Positions 24,312 through 37,116 are shown, numbered from the stretch's first letter. The stretch: 64,000 nt of DNA from Polytrichum commune (GCA_950295325.1 OX485803.1:28272001-28336000); one strand, 5' to 3'. The notes: generated from the sequence alone by a model not told the origin. Translations and numbers: made by a program.

Positions 24312-26160
24312 AACCCCCGGACACACCACACTCTTATACACCTAGCAAATCCAGCCACCTCCTTCCGTGACAACGCATTGAATGAAACTCACTTGAGCAG
24401 GTCGACGCAGCCACTTACTTGAAAAATTCGGCCGAGCTCATTGAGAGCCAGAAGTGGGGCAGTCGCTGCTGCTGGGAGGCAAGTCCAAGGGAGGAGAAGA
24501 AACAAAAGTTTGGAGCTAACAAAGAAGTCACCGTGGATGATCTCTTACATCAGACGGGTTTTTGTCCACAGATATGCATGGTTCTCACACCTGCAAGATG
24601 TCCAACAATTCAGCCTGGACGGAGGCAGAACAAAAGCAACAAAAAGGACTACTAAACAAGGGCAGTGTCGGTAGGCACATGCACTGACGCCGGTGCTGAT
24701 TGTACCTGAGATAGTAGAAGCTTTCCAAGAAGACAGACACCCCCGCCTTGTTTCAAATCGCCTCCCTCTTTCGCTCGTCCCACCAATCCTCCAAACCCTT
24801 GTCTGCAGCCATTGCAGTGGTCAAAGCATCACCAAGAGCCTAGCTCAAATCGCTTTGAAGGAGCAATTTAGCCATCGATGTGTAGGGAAAGTATTGAACG
24901 GCTCCCTGGATCATTGAAACTTGGAGCCTACCAATCCTCCAAACCCTTGTCTGCAGCCATTGCAGTGGTCAAAGCATCACCAAGAGCCTAGCTCAAATCG
25001 CTTTGAAGGAGCAATTTAGCCATCGATGTGTAGGGAAAGTACTGAACGGCTCCCTGGATCATTGAAACTTGGAGCCTACCAATCCTCCAAACCCTTGTCT
25101 GCAGCCATTGCAGTGGTCAAAGCATCACCAAGAGCCTAGCTCAAATCGCTTTGAAGGAGCAATTTAGCCATCGATGTGTAGGGAAAGTATTGAACGGCTC
25201 CCTGGATCATTGAAACTTGGAGCCAATGGGAGAGATGGCACTTTAAGTTTCGCTTCTAGCGCGCTGCTTGGCTCGGCGAGTCTGCTCTCCCAAGTTTGCC
25301 CTGCGTCTTCCTCGCAGGAGAGAGACGGAGGAGGAGGAGCAACTGGATGGATGAACATCTGTCGGACGGATGTAAAAGCGTCGGCTGATGAATTTCTCAT
25401 GTGCAACCCTTTCGTGTTGACATTTCAAGTATGTGACACTACCAGATCTCCACACATCTAGTTTAAAGAGTTTGCCAATAGTGTATGTGACATTAAATAC
25501 CATAAACGATTTAAAATTGATTTTCAGTGCTTTGATATCACTTTTAGAGTCACGTCATCTAAAACTAGTCATTAATTGGCTATAGAATAGGTCGATGTAT
25601 TTTCACCTTACTAATGGTTGAGTTCGGTAAACACCAAGAATCCTTGGCCACCTCTCCATTGCCAAGGTTGCATTGTATCGTCTACTTTTACTAACTTGTG
25701 GCCGTTGGTGGCTTTCTTAAATTTAAGATTAGCCTTACTAACCCACACTGTTCATTTGTTATGAAGTGAAGGTTGCAAGGCCATACTCGTAAACTTTTTT
25801 GTTGAAGAAAACTTGTTGATGTCACTTTAAAGATCAAATCTATCCACAACAATTGATAGTGTCTTCAAATGACTCGGTGAATTTTATGTGAGCATTCTAA
25901 AAATTTAAGTTAAAATTGAATTCTTCATAGGACAAGACTATAGAGCTTTGGGTTGAAACTCTTTAGGTCTTTAGAGCACATGTAGGTTTATGACCTACCA
26001 AAAGATGAGAGTTGAAAATGATTTTATTATGGTCAATACAATTTCTTTTAAGGGTTTGAAGAAGAAGTGGAACTAATTTATGAGTGAATGTTTTATATAA
26101 TATAAGAATTTTGACAAATACGGTAAATATAGTTGTGCATGCACATGCGTGCGTGCGTGC
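24312..26160. repeat. Segmental duplication, copy A, block 3
   Basis: Matches 54942-57460 in direct orientation with about 3% divergence by eye. Differences: a 148-bp segment is present three times here and once in copy B, and copy B carries a 935-bp transposon where this copy has the empty site at about 25574. The short open frames here are conserved between copies only as expected at 3% divergence. Confidence 0.85.
24783..25226. repeat. Near-perfect tandem triplication, 148 bp x 3
   Basis: Units 24783-24930, 24931-25078 and 25079-25226, each starting CCAATCCTCCAAACCCTTGT and ending TTGAAACTTGGAGCC. They differ at only one or two positions. Copy B has a single unit at about 55432. Confidence 0.95.
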
Positions 26161-26178
26161 GTGCGTGTGTGCGTGTGT
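26135..26178. repeat. GTGC/GCGT microsatellite
   Basis: Alternating purine-pyrimidine run (GTGCATGCACATGCGTGCGTG and onwards). In copy B the homology jumps at this point from 26160 to 27738, so the repeat lies at a deletion or insertion boundary. Confidence 0.85.
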
Positions 26179-27737
26179 CAAGGTTTGATTTGCATTCAGT
26201 ATCTTATCAATTGTAGAACTTTAAAATATTTCAATTTCATTGACGACCTAGAGTCGGAGATGGTTTATGGCCTTTGTGATGAGCTCTGAAGTGCTCAATT
26301 ATTAAACTTTCGACCATTGTTTTTGGGCATGTTTTATACACATACATGTCAAATATTGGATGTTCTATACACATACAATTCTATCCACTAACTTAGAGTT
26401 AAATTGAAGAGGAGGATTGGTTGGGTATGGGTATGGTTGGGTTGCCTTTGAATTTGGTGTGCATGCAGAAAAGAGAAGGAAAAAAATGCCATTTGTGGTT
26501 AGTTGCCCATAATGACTCTCAAGTAGGTTAATTACCTCAACACTTCGATACTTGAGAATGGAAGGTGGTGGTGTGCACACATACTAAAGGGCAATCTTCT
26601 TCAAGAGGACTTCTTCTTTCCACTATGCAGTCACAAATTTGCACTTCAGCCATGTGGCTAGAGAATACTTCATTTTTGTCATGGGATAGATCCCTTGTTT
26701 TTAGTTTGTATGTTGAAATATTTGTCACATAGAGTTGTACTAAACTAAATATTGTATTTTGTGTCATATGGTATTTTATGTCAATTTGATAACTTTGTTT
26801 GATGATGTCGTTCTTATGAATGAATGAACCAATATTGTCATAGATGATGGACGAGTTCATTCATTGGCCAAAACCCTACCTTCTCTTGTCTTCTATTATT
26901 CTATGGGTTGCGCACAAGGTAGAAATACCCAACCCGTGAACTACCCTCTACATGTGTAGTAGACTTCCATCATAATAGTGAAGTGATATTTTCTTAAACG
27001 AAGGATTGCGAGGATGGTAACTTGAAATGCATGTACATTCAACCAAATTTGGGTGCAACGAAGCTTTTGGTCTACATGGGGTGATTGATTACTCTCGTAC
27101 GACATTCTTCTTGATCGAGAATAATATCTCATATGATATACTTCTCATAATATATATTTGGTCATGTTTGATTACCATCCATCACAATTTAATGTACTCG
27201 TGAGTTAATTGGTTTAGGTGATGTTCCATGTGGAAATGAGCATTATTGTGTTTGGTTTAAGGAGAATCTAGTGAACAAGTAAGGGGGTTTGACAAACTTT
27301 CCACTTTGAAAATTTGTAGAATTTTTTTTAACAAGGAATAAAAATATGCAACAACTTGCATTCTTCATGATTCCTTCTCTTCTATCTTGGAAAATTATCT
27401 CAAGATTTTAAGACCAAATCTTCAATGCGAATCACCTTATTTTCACGGTTTATGGAGTTTCTACCTTAATGCATGAAACCCATTCCAATTATTGAAACAA
27501 AGGTTGGCATAATTTGCATCCTAGCAAATTTGTGATGAATATTGTCATGGATGAGATATCACTTAGTAAATGACAATATTTGCAACACTATAAATTTAAA
27601 ATCCCCAAATTTCATTAAGAAGAATGATAAATAATGTTGGGTTAACATTTAGTGTTGGCAACACTACACCAGGGTTTACAATTAGTATTGAGCAAGACAA
27701 CTAGAATTGGTGACACTAAATACATTATTTAGTGTAG
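26161..27737. other. Stretch missing from copy B; holds a split R1 element
   Basis: 1.58 kb with no counterpart in copy B. 26745-26890 and 27530-27738 match the two halves of element R1 (4300-4668). About 640 bp unrelated to R1 separate them, as if a second element had inserted. 27290-27490 is repeated at 29690-29890. No gene recognised. Confidence 0.55.
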
Positions 27738-27868
27738 TGCTAACAATTAGGGGGACCCAATAAACTAGAACGTTGTCCTAGTTGCAACAACCACAAAAGA
27801 ATGCAAACACCATGTAAAATATACCCTAATACAATACTTGCATGTGTATTCCACTACTTCTCAATTGC
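27738..27868. repeat. Segmental duplication, copy A, short block
   Basis: Matches 57467-57597 (CAATTAGGGGGACCCAATAA, then TAGAACGTTGTCCTAGTTGC) almost base for base. Confidence 0.85.
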
Positions 27869-29356
27869 ATGCATCACCTTCATTTGACATGCCAAGTCTT
27901 GGGCAATGAGCAAGAATGAGTCAAAAACTATCACCATGTTTGTATGTCCTCTTGGCCATTGAGTTGAATATGTCGATAAGGGTCATCAAAGTGGCATCAT
28001 CAAAGTGAGGGTTAAGCATTAGTTTGAACACCAAGATGTGGAAATTGACAATTTTGTGCAATCTCAATTTCTATTTCCTAACTTAGCCTATGTTTGTGTG
28101 TCTAGGATAAATTGATTGCCTTTGCATGTTGCAATATAATTTCAAATCTCCCTTTTTGTATCATCAGTTTGTGAATTCGTATGTCTGGAGTTGTGCAACC
28201 ACAAGAAAGATAGTGGCTATATGTTTTTTAAATAGTTTTTTATTTTTAAAAAATTGGGTTAGTCGCCACAATTGGAGATACTTATTTTCTTGAGTAAGAA
28301 AAGGAGGCCATGGATCTTTGTTAACGGTACTTAGAAGTTACCTTTGTTGAAATAGCCTTACAAGTAGAAGTATATAGGAAGGGATAAGGGTTAGTTGAAA
28401 TAAAGAATCAGATAAGGATAAGAGAGAAGGTTCTAATGAAGAATAAACATTGTTGAAGGTGTGGCTAAGACTTGAAGTTGAGATAGGGTGGATGAAAGTA
28501 TTTAAGAGGAGAGTGAAAAATGTTGGGTGTTGTTAAGGTAGAATTTAGCACTATGTTTTAAGAACCTTAATGTCCATAGTAAACCAACCCATCAAAAATT
28601 GACTAGTTGGTCACAAATTGTTGAAAGGGCAAAAATTGCCAATTTATTAGTTGACATCAAATATGTCCCTAATGCAATTAATTGTTAGAACGTCCACTAG
28701 TTGGTTTATATTGTTTTATTATTGAACAATTTATTCAATTGTAATAAATTTTTGTTGTTAGTAACTTAGTTGATCAGAAAATGACTTGTAGGTCCAAAGT
28801 TATTAAATTGGCATTGCGAGCCTTTTACTAGTTGACCGTTTTTTATGACCTCAGTGTGCCAACTGGTTATGAACTGGACATTGGGCAAAAACACGTCAGG
28901 ACAGCTAGTTGCAGTGTTTTGACAGGGTGGCAACCTACCAAGTTGACCCACCTAGTAAGTAGTTGTTTTGAAGTATATAAGGATTGTCCTGAAGCCTTTT
29001 GGCTCTCTTAGTACACATATGCAAAGATAGGTTACACTCTTAGAGAAGGTGTGTATGCTTGTGAGTTTTAGATCTGGATGGGTAGCGTCCTGGAAATGTA
29101 TGGCAGTCCGGATGGACCATAATCCTGGAAAAAAAACGAGTAGTAAAGTGTTGAAAGAGGGATTTGAATAATAGATTCATTGTGGGTAATGTTTCCGACC
29201 AAATGTCCACGAGACAAAATTTCATTGGGACACTACTACTATCCTCTGTCAAGAATAGACATTGTAGTGATCAATAACCAATGAAAATAACTATAAGTTG
29301 AAGGTTTGGATAGTTGTTATTTAAATATCAATCGAGTCCTTAATTGTTGTCTTTAT

Positions 29357-29383
29357 GGTGTGTGTGTGTGTGTGTGTGTGTAC
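29357..29383. repeat. GT dinucleotide microsatellite
   Basis: About 13 uninterrupted GT units. Confidence 0.9.
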
Positions 29384-29689
29384 AACATTGGAGTCTTATT
29401 TTGTTGGTATTGATTGGTTGTTTTCTATACATCTTTTGTGTAGGAGAATTGATTCACCATAATGTATGGAATGGGTGTTTATTCCATCATAATGGTTATT
29501 GTGTGGACCCAAAATGGCTAATTTTAGAAGGGGGGGGACCTAAAAAGGATGTAATGATAGGTGGGATGCAGTAGTTGGCCGGATAGATGATGTTTCATAC
29601 CACTTGCGATTAGTTTTGGGTGCCATTTTTGTGTGCATTCGTATCCATAGTAGGATATCTTGATGCTCAAATTCATGTGACTCTAGTGT

Positions 29690-29890
29690 ACAAATAAGAA
29701 GTTTGACTTACTTGCCTCTTTGAAAAAATGTAACTAATTATTTACAAAAAAATAAAAATTTGAAACAACTTGCATTCCTCATCATTTCTTCTACCCTATC
29801 TCTGAAAACTATTGCACAAATTTCAAGCCACTCTTTCTGGCTGAATCAACTTATTTTCACCGTTTTCCGTATATCTACCTTAAACGCGTG
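29690..29890. repeat. Direct repeat of 27290-27490
   Basis: Both contain AACAACTTGCATTCNTCATNATT-type, TTATTTTCAC and TCTACCTTAA blocks in the same order, about 75-80% alike by eye. Non-coding, 2.4 kb apart. Confidence 0.6.
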
Positions 29891-30386
29891 TTCACATCCA
29901 AGAAGAAGCGGGCTCATCGTCAAAGTAACCATTTAAGAGCCATCTACCTTACTAGCACTCAACTTACCGGCAAGTCCTACCCTATTGCAACTTCTGCCAA
30001 AATACACAAGGTTTCGCCTGACACGCATGAATCCTCACCGTCCCACCCACTCAAGGTTTTTTCACGAAGAGTGGAAAACCAATTAATTAGTGCCGACGGT
30101 ATATGAATTTCTGGGTTGTGCAGTACTAATTCAATGGGTCGGAGCAGTATGCGTTGTGATTGTTGGATTGAAGAGCTGTTCTTAACTTAGTATTTGCCAG
30201 ATTTTTTATTGGATATTTGCAACTTAGGTATCAGTCTCCGGATGTGTAAGTTTGATGTGCTAAGTTTAGTAGAGACGATGAGCAAAACATGAGAACAATC
30301 GATTTTGTGTTGAGGAGGAGCTTGAAGTGTTTTGTTGGAAATTTTGGAGCAAGGGTTTGGAGCAAGGGAAGTTCAAAAGGGTGAGG

Positions 30387-30422
30387 ATGATGGAAGGGAG
30401 AGGTCAGATGGCGGTGGTGTGG
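30387..30422 (+). pseudogene. Alkaline ceramidase-like gene, remnant of exon 1 (copy A)
   Basis: Reads MMEGRGQMAVVW and then runs into unrelated sequence. The matching exon in copy B (57889-58030) continues with the first membrane segment. The upstream ATG of copy B is GTG here. The break coincides with one edge of a 1360-bp deletion relative to copy B. Confidence 0.6.
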
Positions 30423-32965
30423 AAGGGGATTTTTGCCCTATGCAAGACCTCAAAATTCAGTTCATTCTGAGCTGAGATGGCTATTTTCCCCAATATTTAA
30501 TTAAACAAAACACTCTAGATCTCCTCCCATTTATAAAATTTCAAATCAAGTGACTTAGAAATCGAGCATACAAAAACTTCTATCACAGACGTAGGCGGTG
30601 CCACTAGTGAGAGTGGATTATTTACCACTAGCCTAGAGTATGTGACGAACTTTAGGGAATTGTGAACGTTGATGGCATTCAAATCACATTCCCAACAACA
30701 ATATTAGCTTCAATTCAGGCATTGTGAATTGTACATTGTACATTAAAGTCAATTTGAAGGGGATTTCTCCACTATGAAAAGTTTACCTCAAATCATCCCA
30801 GTGTCAAGTTGAGACCTTGGGTAGGTCACTCTATAGGATTTTTGTGCAACACGTGCGGTGGAGGTGTATTTTTTTAAGGGTTATTTACTTCCAAGCCACA
30901 AATTAAAAGCTCCGTGTAATTACTTAATTCTCTTAAATGGCCATTTTTGCACCCTACCATTACTTATATTGCCCATGTTATTGTAAATTTTTGTAGTCTA
31001 CATGCATTTTAATTTTTAAAAATGAATTATAACTATATTTAATGCAAAAGTGGTGGGAAAAGCATGGCAACATAAAAACATATAGCATATATACCATTGC
31101 AAAAACTAAGTACAAAAACTTATCATGCAAATGAAGGATTTGTGGTTACCAAAACAAATCTTGACTTGTGCAAAATATGTGTATTGTTAACCACGTCACA
31201 TAAGAACAAGTGTGATAACATGATGCATATCATTCCAAGACCATAACATGAATGATATCATACAATCGCATGTGATGAAGAACACAAGGATACTTAAGCA
31301 TAGTGTACTTTAAATTTTGCTTTAAAACTTGCAAGTTTACATCCCATAGAACATAACCTTCATGCATTAAAAAAAAACTTAGGGTGGAAACACAACAAGA
31401 GTGAGCTTGTGTTCACAAATACAACACCCACCCTGTAAAAATCTAACCCAAACACCAAAAAAATCGCAACCATTGCAACTATGCAGAAGTTATGTGGTTC
31501 CCTACGAGTTTGTTCAGGTGGGTTTAGGGTATGCAAAACAAAACAAACCTTTGTAACCCTATCCCATACCTTAGTGTCCAATGATCTGTCAATTAAACAA
31601 GCGATTTATGACCAAAAAAAACCCTACAAACGTCAAGATCTAAGAGTAGGGGTTACCCAAACCCCCACATTGTCAACTGAACCATCACCATAATGGACAA
31701 AGTATTCTTGTGGCCAACATGATTTGAGTTACAAATGGATTGCATAGAGGTCCGTTACGTCAAGGTATGCAAAAGAGCTCGTGCAAAGGCTCCATCTTTT
31801 GCCAAATCCTACATTTATCGTCATTGTCCTAAAACTCAAACGGCCATTCCAACGGTGATTTCTCTTCAAACAAACTTTGAGCGAGGCATACGTTTCTCCG
31901 TCAAAAACCTTGAACTTGTTGTAATATTGCGGCACAGTAGAATATTAATCACCCTCCATAGTCCACATCCGTAAACAACAACACGGTCACCCACCAAAAA
32001 CACTACAATCAATTACAAGCCGTGCAAAGAAATTCTAAACCCTAAACTGCCCTCAAAACAATTGTAAGACCTTCACCCAAGAAAATTGAAACCCTAGATG
32101 GAACTTCACGGCTGCCCCTGATCCTAAAACAACTACAAAGGAGACTCTACTAAGCGGATCCTATACCAACTAGGACAAGGCATACTTGCTGGACTTTGTT
32201 ATCATAAGCTTCACCAAGGAGGAGCTTCAACAAAAAGTTGCTCAAAACACAACAAACTCGAGGAAGAAACAAAACCCTAGGTGTTTTGTACAAACAACAG
32301 TGCATGAAGATGACCAGTAATGGGCGCTTTGATTTTCATCCATTTTGGACAAACAATGAGCCAATTTTCATCCATCCCTCATGAGGCATGCATACAAAAT
32401 TTATCCTACTAAACATACATCCTAGGATCCTTATATTCCACCCCTATATTATTTTTACAAAAAAATGAATGGCCCACATTTTAAACCTATATACCTTACT
32501 TGTAATGAGATTTATTATTTTTAATGAACCCTTCATTATTTGGAATTTTTTTATAAATTTTATGTCAAACAATTTTAATCCTTCCTACATTATGATGCAC
32601 GTCGTTTTTAAAATGCACCAAGTGAACTACCCGAGGTTGGGATGCATCAAAATTAACCCAATATTTAACCAACCAAAGCATCAGTCTTCAAGATCTGTTG
32701 GGGAAAATTGTTCATTCACATACATGCACAAAACAATTATGGAAATACATCCGCAAGAGACCAAGAACAATGGTCTTGTCAGCCTTGTACTTAGCCTCCA
32801 CCACCTCTCTGATCATCACCTTACTTGTAAAGCCTTTCCGGTTACAAAGGAAATTACAAGAACAAGACTGAACTTAAGTATGTAACTGATTATAGGACAT
32901 TCTCCTATTGTTATGAGTTATGTTTTCAAGATACTTGAGTTGCAATTTATAATACTTAAGTTGCC

Positions 32966-33125
32966 TTGTATTACGTGTCATTTCAATTTCTAGCGTGTCA
33001 ATTGACGTGTGCTTTTTTTCTTCACAAGTCACAGTATGTGTCAACTTCTAAACTGTGCGTGTCAATTGACGTGCATTTTTTTGTTTGTGCAAGTTTTTGC
33101 ATGTCAAAAGTGAAAAACTTCCAAA
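32966..33125. other. Block identical in both copies, with paired CGTGTCAATTGACGTG motifs
   Basis: About 150 bases are identical to 61800-61950, while the surroundings differ by about 3%. It contains two direct copies of CGTGTCAATTGACGTG, each with the palindrome CACGTCAATTGACG-like core and an ACGTG box. It lies in what would be intron 1 of the ceramidase-like gene. Regulatory function is speculative. Confidence 0.35.
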
Positions 33126-33796
33126 AACTTTGTCAAACATATAGACTGTAATTAAGTCAACATTTCACATCTCAATCTATGGCAGAGAAAACTTCCTACA
33201 GAAGAAATGTAGTTCAATATTATATGTAGGGTATGCAGATTCTCATCAGAAACAGCAGAATAAACCTCCAAGCTTGAAGGACCATTGATGACGAATGACA
33301 TTTCATATTAAGTTTGAGACCTGGATAGTCATGCACACATAATTCGACACCGTCATCGGCTGTTTTGACAAAATGGGGTATTCTATGTTGTGATGTTTGT
33401 GCAATTGTGAGCATCAGGAGGGTTGTGAGGATGCATGTTGAATTTACAGCTGGGAGATTTCAATAAATTCCTGTATAATCTAGGTGATTTCCATTTGGAA
33501 GAGAGTATGCTTCCACCCGAAGTATTTTGTATTGGATGCTAGTCAGGTCTATGTACCATGCAAGAACCTTCATACCTAGGCAAAATTGCCCTGTATCAAT
33601 ATGGTTTAGAATGGTTTTGACCAAAATAATAAGTTGGGTATGTAAAGATTCCCTCACCTTGAAACCCATGAGCCAGTTTTGATACCATTATTGATGTTGA
33701 TTATTCATACCATGCATTCACCTATATACTGGTCCAACATTTGTTCACAGCTTCCGCAGGAACCTTGGTTCATCTGTTTGCTGCTGTATTGTGGAG

Positions 33797-33896
33797 GGAT
33801 TCCAAATACACTCAACGTTGTTTCAAACTTCTCTTTTCTTGTCATTGGCATAGTGGGCTTGGTTCTAACCCTTCAAGGCAATTACTTTGGATTGAG
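33797..33896 (+). pseudogene. Alkaline ceramidase-like gene, exon 2 (copy A)
   Basis: Between acceptor TGTGGAG and donor GTAATT the 100-base exon reads (G)IPNTLNVVSNFSFLVIGIVG followed by LVLTLQGNYFGL. This matches the ACER-type ceramidase membrane protein of plants (aPHC family), in which IPNT..VVSN.PF follows the first membrane segment. Its phase fits the donor of exon 1 found in copy B (58030), giving NFFG-IPNT. Later exons of the family are not visible downstream, and exon 1 of this copy is cut, so this is a fragment. The exon is entirely missing from copy B, inside the 673-bp gap. Confidence 0.75.
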
Positions 33897-35463
33897 GTAA
33901 TTCTTTTGCATTGCTTGCAGTAACATTGCAGACTCCATCAATGTTTGCTCAAGGACCAGCACTGTAGCCTTGACTTCAATTCACAAGCAATATTAAGTTA
34001 ACGGTTTATTATTGGTGCTTGAAAGATCCTTGGCATTTGTGTGCTAATTTGTGAGTTTAACCAAGAAGGTGAAGTGCGAACTGTCTATAACTTATCTTTT
34101 CTGATAAGGGAAGGGATCGAGGAAGGATGCACAAACTGTTGTGCTTTGCACTTGTTTGGCATCCAAACACTCTGCAGAGATTGCTCCTATTTTGGTGTTC
34201 TATAGATGCTGGAGTCATCTTGGTGTCATTCCTCATAATCTCAAAAGTAACACAGTTAACTATTATTGAGGTTTGCGTACCGCCAAGTAGAGCTAGAGTG
34301 CTTTGTCACTATCACTGGCACCTCCCTGCATATGTTTTGAGGTTGCGGTCGCTCCGCCCTCTGCAACTCCCACAAGGATCTCAACCTCGATATCGGAAAC
34401 CTCCTCCTCCTCACTTTAGATGTCACTCTGCAATAACAAACATCCACAACAGAATGAAACTCAACAGATTCAACCTACCCAAACCATCCTAGCAGGAATC
34501 ATGCTGTTGTATGTCCTTCATTGCGAGATTTCACAAGTTCAATGCTGAAGTGAGCACATCTGTGTATTCTTATCATCTGGTCACTTCATTGTATGCAAGG
34601 GGTTAGGGTGAGAAATTGCAGTTTCTTCTTGTTGCTAACGGCAATAAACCATCGGATAGGAATTCCGTTTTGCAGTATTATAAATATTAAAACGATTCAA
34701 CGACTTTTATCTGGTGATTTTGTCAACAATCATTGATTCGGTACCAGAGTGTATATTTTAATAAATTTGAAATTTTTATTTCCATGGATGATAGCAATGT
34801 CTATATGTAGACGGCTATGTGTCTCTTCAATATACATTTGCTAATGAATGTGCTTGTTACATACACAGTCACTTCAATCAAAGCAACATCACAAAGTTTG
34901 CTTGCAAGACGCACCTAGGTTCAGTTGGAAGAGAGCATTCTTGGTTGCGTAATATATTTTTGTTAGTAAACCGCATGCCCCTGACAAAGAAATTCGATTA
35001 TGTTTTGAATCATAAGCGACCCTTGTCAACGAGCTTTGGCAAAGCCTCTGATCGCCGTGACCCCTCAATTTTGTCATGCCAGTATCACAAGGAATTACAA
35101 ACATAGACTACATTGGAGTGCACAGTTCGTCTAATTCCTGGAGGAATTACGGTAAAATGAATATCACATTTTTAAACTTGCTCGAAGTTTTCCTGTTTCT
35201 CATTCATCATAACACCAAAATAAGTCTCTTCTCTTCTTCTTTCCGAGAAAGCAAGGGTGAGAATAGATTCCCATGGAATTATATAAGGGACATTCCACAA
35301 GAGTAAGTTAAGGTAGCCTTGCACTCAGAGTTCAAACCAGGACGCCGGAAGTAACATCCTGATTTCTCCAATTTCTCCTTGACCAGGAGAAACAGTCTCG
35401 TCTCTTTGCCTCCCTCTTCCTAAGATGAAAGAATGAGAATCAACCAAGTCGCAAGGGTTTAGT

Positions 35464-35709
35464 GTGCTCACAGAGCCATTCCACGAGCATGAAACGAAAA
35501 ACGTTAACGCAAACTCTGTATCCAACTGGGGTTTGGTGTTCATTCCAGGCTTTCAAGGTTTTGTCTCTAGTCTCTTGTTTCTTCCTTCCTCGTCTGCTTC
35601 GGAGTTCGCAATCTCTCCTGCTGCTGCCTCCTTCTCTGTGTCCCCGGCGATTGCAGCTGCTCCATCGAAGGGACCGGCATCACGGCGTGGCGTTTCTGGA
35701 CTCAGAATG
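35464..35709 (+). other. Possible first coding exon, unidentified
   Basis: An 82-codon ORF, serine/alanine-rich after residue 45 (SSSASEFAISPAAASFSVSP), ends at a GTGAGT donor-like site. The composition resembles a plastid transit peptide. Copy B has lost about 130 bp of it (at about 63798), breaking the frame. No family recognised. Confidence 0.25.
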
Positions 35710-35844
35710 TGAGTTTCTATTTCGAATGGGACCCCGACTAAAATCTACATCAGTAGTAGATATTGTGACACCGAGACCTTTAGGAGGTTATCTCGACCCC
35801 CAAAGGAAGTGCCTAAGGTAGACAACATTTATTTGGTTGCTTTT

Positions 35845-36210
35845 CTTCAGGCATGTGGGTGTTATCTGGTTCATTTTTCATGTTCTCCAACTTCTACAAA
35901 TTAGATTTACACAACAAAACTTGTTTGCATTAGTAAATCTATGATGAGACGTTTACAAAAACCAGATTGAAATTTGGACCTTCCCTGATTTAGTTACAGT
36001 TATCAGAAGTGCATGTTTGTTGATGTCTTAACCGGATACACATGTCCTCCCAATTGTGTTCACTATTGAGTGAAGAGTAGTTATTAACAGTTGAAGATGT
36101 GGTTCAATCTCTTTTAAACATTTGTTCTTATGATGTTTGCTCTTCGATCCTCACCGATCTAGATACCAATGAAATCCAGGGGTCGAATTAAGAAAATGAG
36201 CCACTTAAGA
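35845..36210 (+). repeat. Dispersed repeat R2, plus orientation
   Basis: Starts AGGCATGTGGGTGTTATCTGG, continues TTTTTCATGTTCTCCAACTT and GTGCATGTTTGTTGATGTCT. Same family as 19495-19840. The copy at 63910 is cut by the window end. Confidence 0.65.
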
Positions 36211-36286
36211 CCCATCTACCTAAATAGGACAGATGTATTTGAATGGTACAATCCACTCTCGATATGTGTTAGAGTCAGTTTTCATG

Positions 36287-36314
36287 TAGGCCGCTCGCCC
36301 ACCAGAGCGGCCTA
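36287..36314. other. GC-rich hairpin
   Basis: TAGGCCGCTC pairs perfectly with GAGCGGCCTA across an 8-base loop, and the pairing extends outwards with a few mismatches (GTTTTCATG against TATGTGGAAAC). Probably part of an old MITE. Around it, 36211-37116 shows no gene, only repeated AAGTGTTAA motifs. Confidence 0.6.
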
Positions 36315-37116
36315 TGTGGAAACTAACCCTTTCCCTGATAAGTGTTAAAATCGCATGTGTGTTAAGGAAAATTGCATTTCCCCCAAAACATTCAAAAATG
36401 CAGTGCAAAGTGTTAATTGTTAATTGTTAAAAAAAATCATGCTCCCCTCTTCTATGAACTCAGCTCGATAAGTGTTAATTTGGATGAAAGCGAGGCTATA
36501 ACATTTTATAACTTGGATGAAATTGACAAAATCCTTAATCCTAAATCCTACTATCTAAATGGAACAACTAGCATTGGTACATGCAAAGAGTGAAACTAGA
36601 CCCATTATAAATGCACATGTGTTCATCGATTATAAATTGGAATTTGATCTTCACAATCCCTACATACCCATCGAGGAGGAAAATATAAGTAAATTAAACA
36701 ATAAAGAAGTTCATTGAAGAAGTTCACAATATGCCAATTGGTGATGTGATGGTAGATAAAGTAGGATTCAAGGATGTTGAAAGTGCATTAGTGACCTTCA
36801 AACAATTCTCGGAACAAAGACCTACTAATGTTTGACTTCTCTAGAACATTTGAACGAACACTTTGAAAGAAAATAGGATCTTGGCATGCACAAAATCATA
36901 TCAAATTACTATAGATTTGTTCTTCGATTACATTAAGATGTATGATGACATTCATATCTTATTACTTTCATCCTTTATTTATAAATGCTATTGTTTTAAT
37001 TATGTAGTCACATAAGTGGTATTCATGTAAGTGTTACAAATTGTCTATGCTACCCCCAAAAAGTCCTAATGTGTTAACACCACATAAGTGCTACAAGTTC
37101 CCTTGCTCCAAAGTGT

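Larger units (their letters stand above)
27869..30088. other. Stretch missing from copy B; possible solo LTR
   Basis: 2.2 kb with no counterpart in copy B. The part 28560-29250 has a TATATAAGG box at about 28974 followed by a pyrimidine-rich segment, as in an LTR promoter, but I cannot define ends or a target duplication. A GT microsatellite is at 29357-29383. No gene recognised. Confidence 0.35.
30089..35960. repeat. Segmental duplication, copy A, block 4
   Basis: Matches 57597-64000 in direct orientation with about 3% divergence by eye. Copy A lacks what is 57931-59290 in copy B; copy B lacks 33470-34142 of this copy and about 130 bp near 35602-35735. Apart from the ceramidase-like exon fragments, I find no assignable gene. 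Several short ORFs are open in both copies, but at 3% divergence that carries little weight. Confidence 0.88.

Noticed and set aside
24783-24918. Possible small minus-strand gene in the 148-bp repeat (ALGDALTTAMAADKGLEDWW)
   Set aside because: The reading looks protein-like, but an in-frame TAG just before it is shared by every repeat unit and by copy B, and no family is recognised.
31360-31935. ORFs conserved in both copies (31360-31581, 31729-31935; 60226-60447, 60549-60824)
   Set aside because: At about 3% divergence an ORF often survives by chance, and the protein sequences show no motif.
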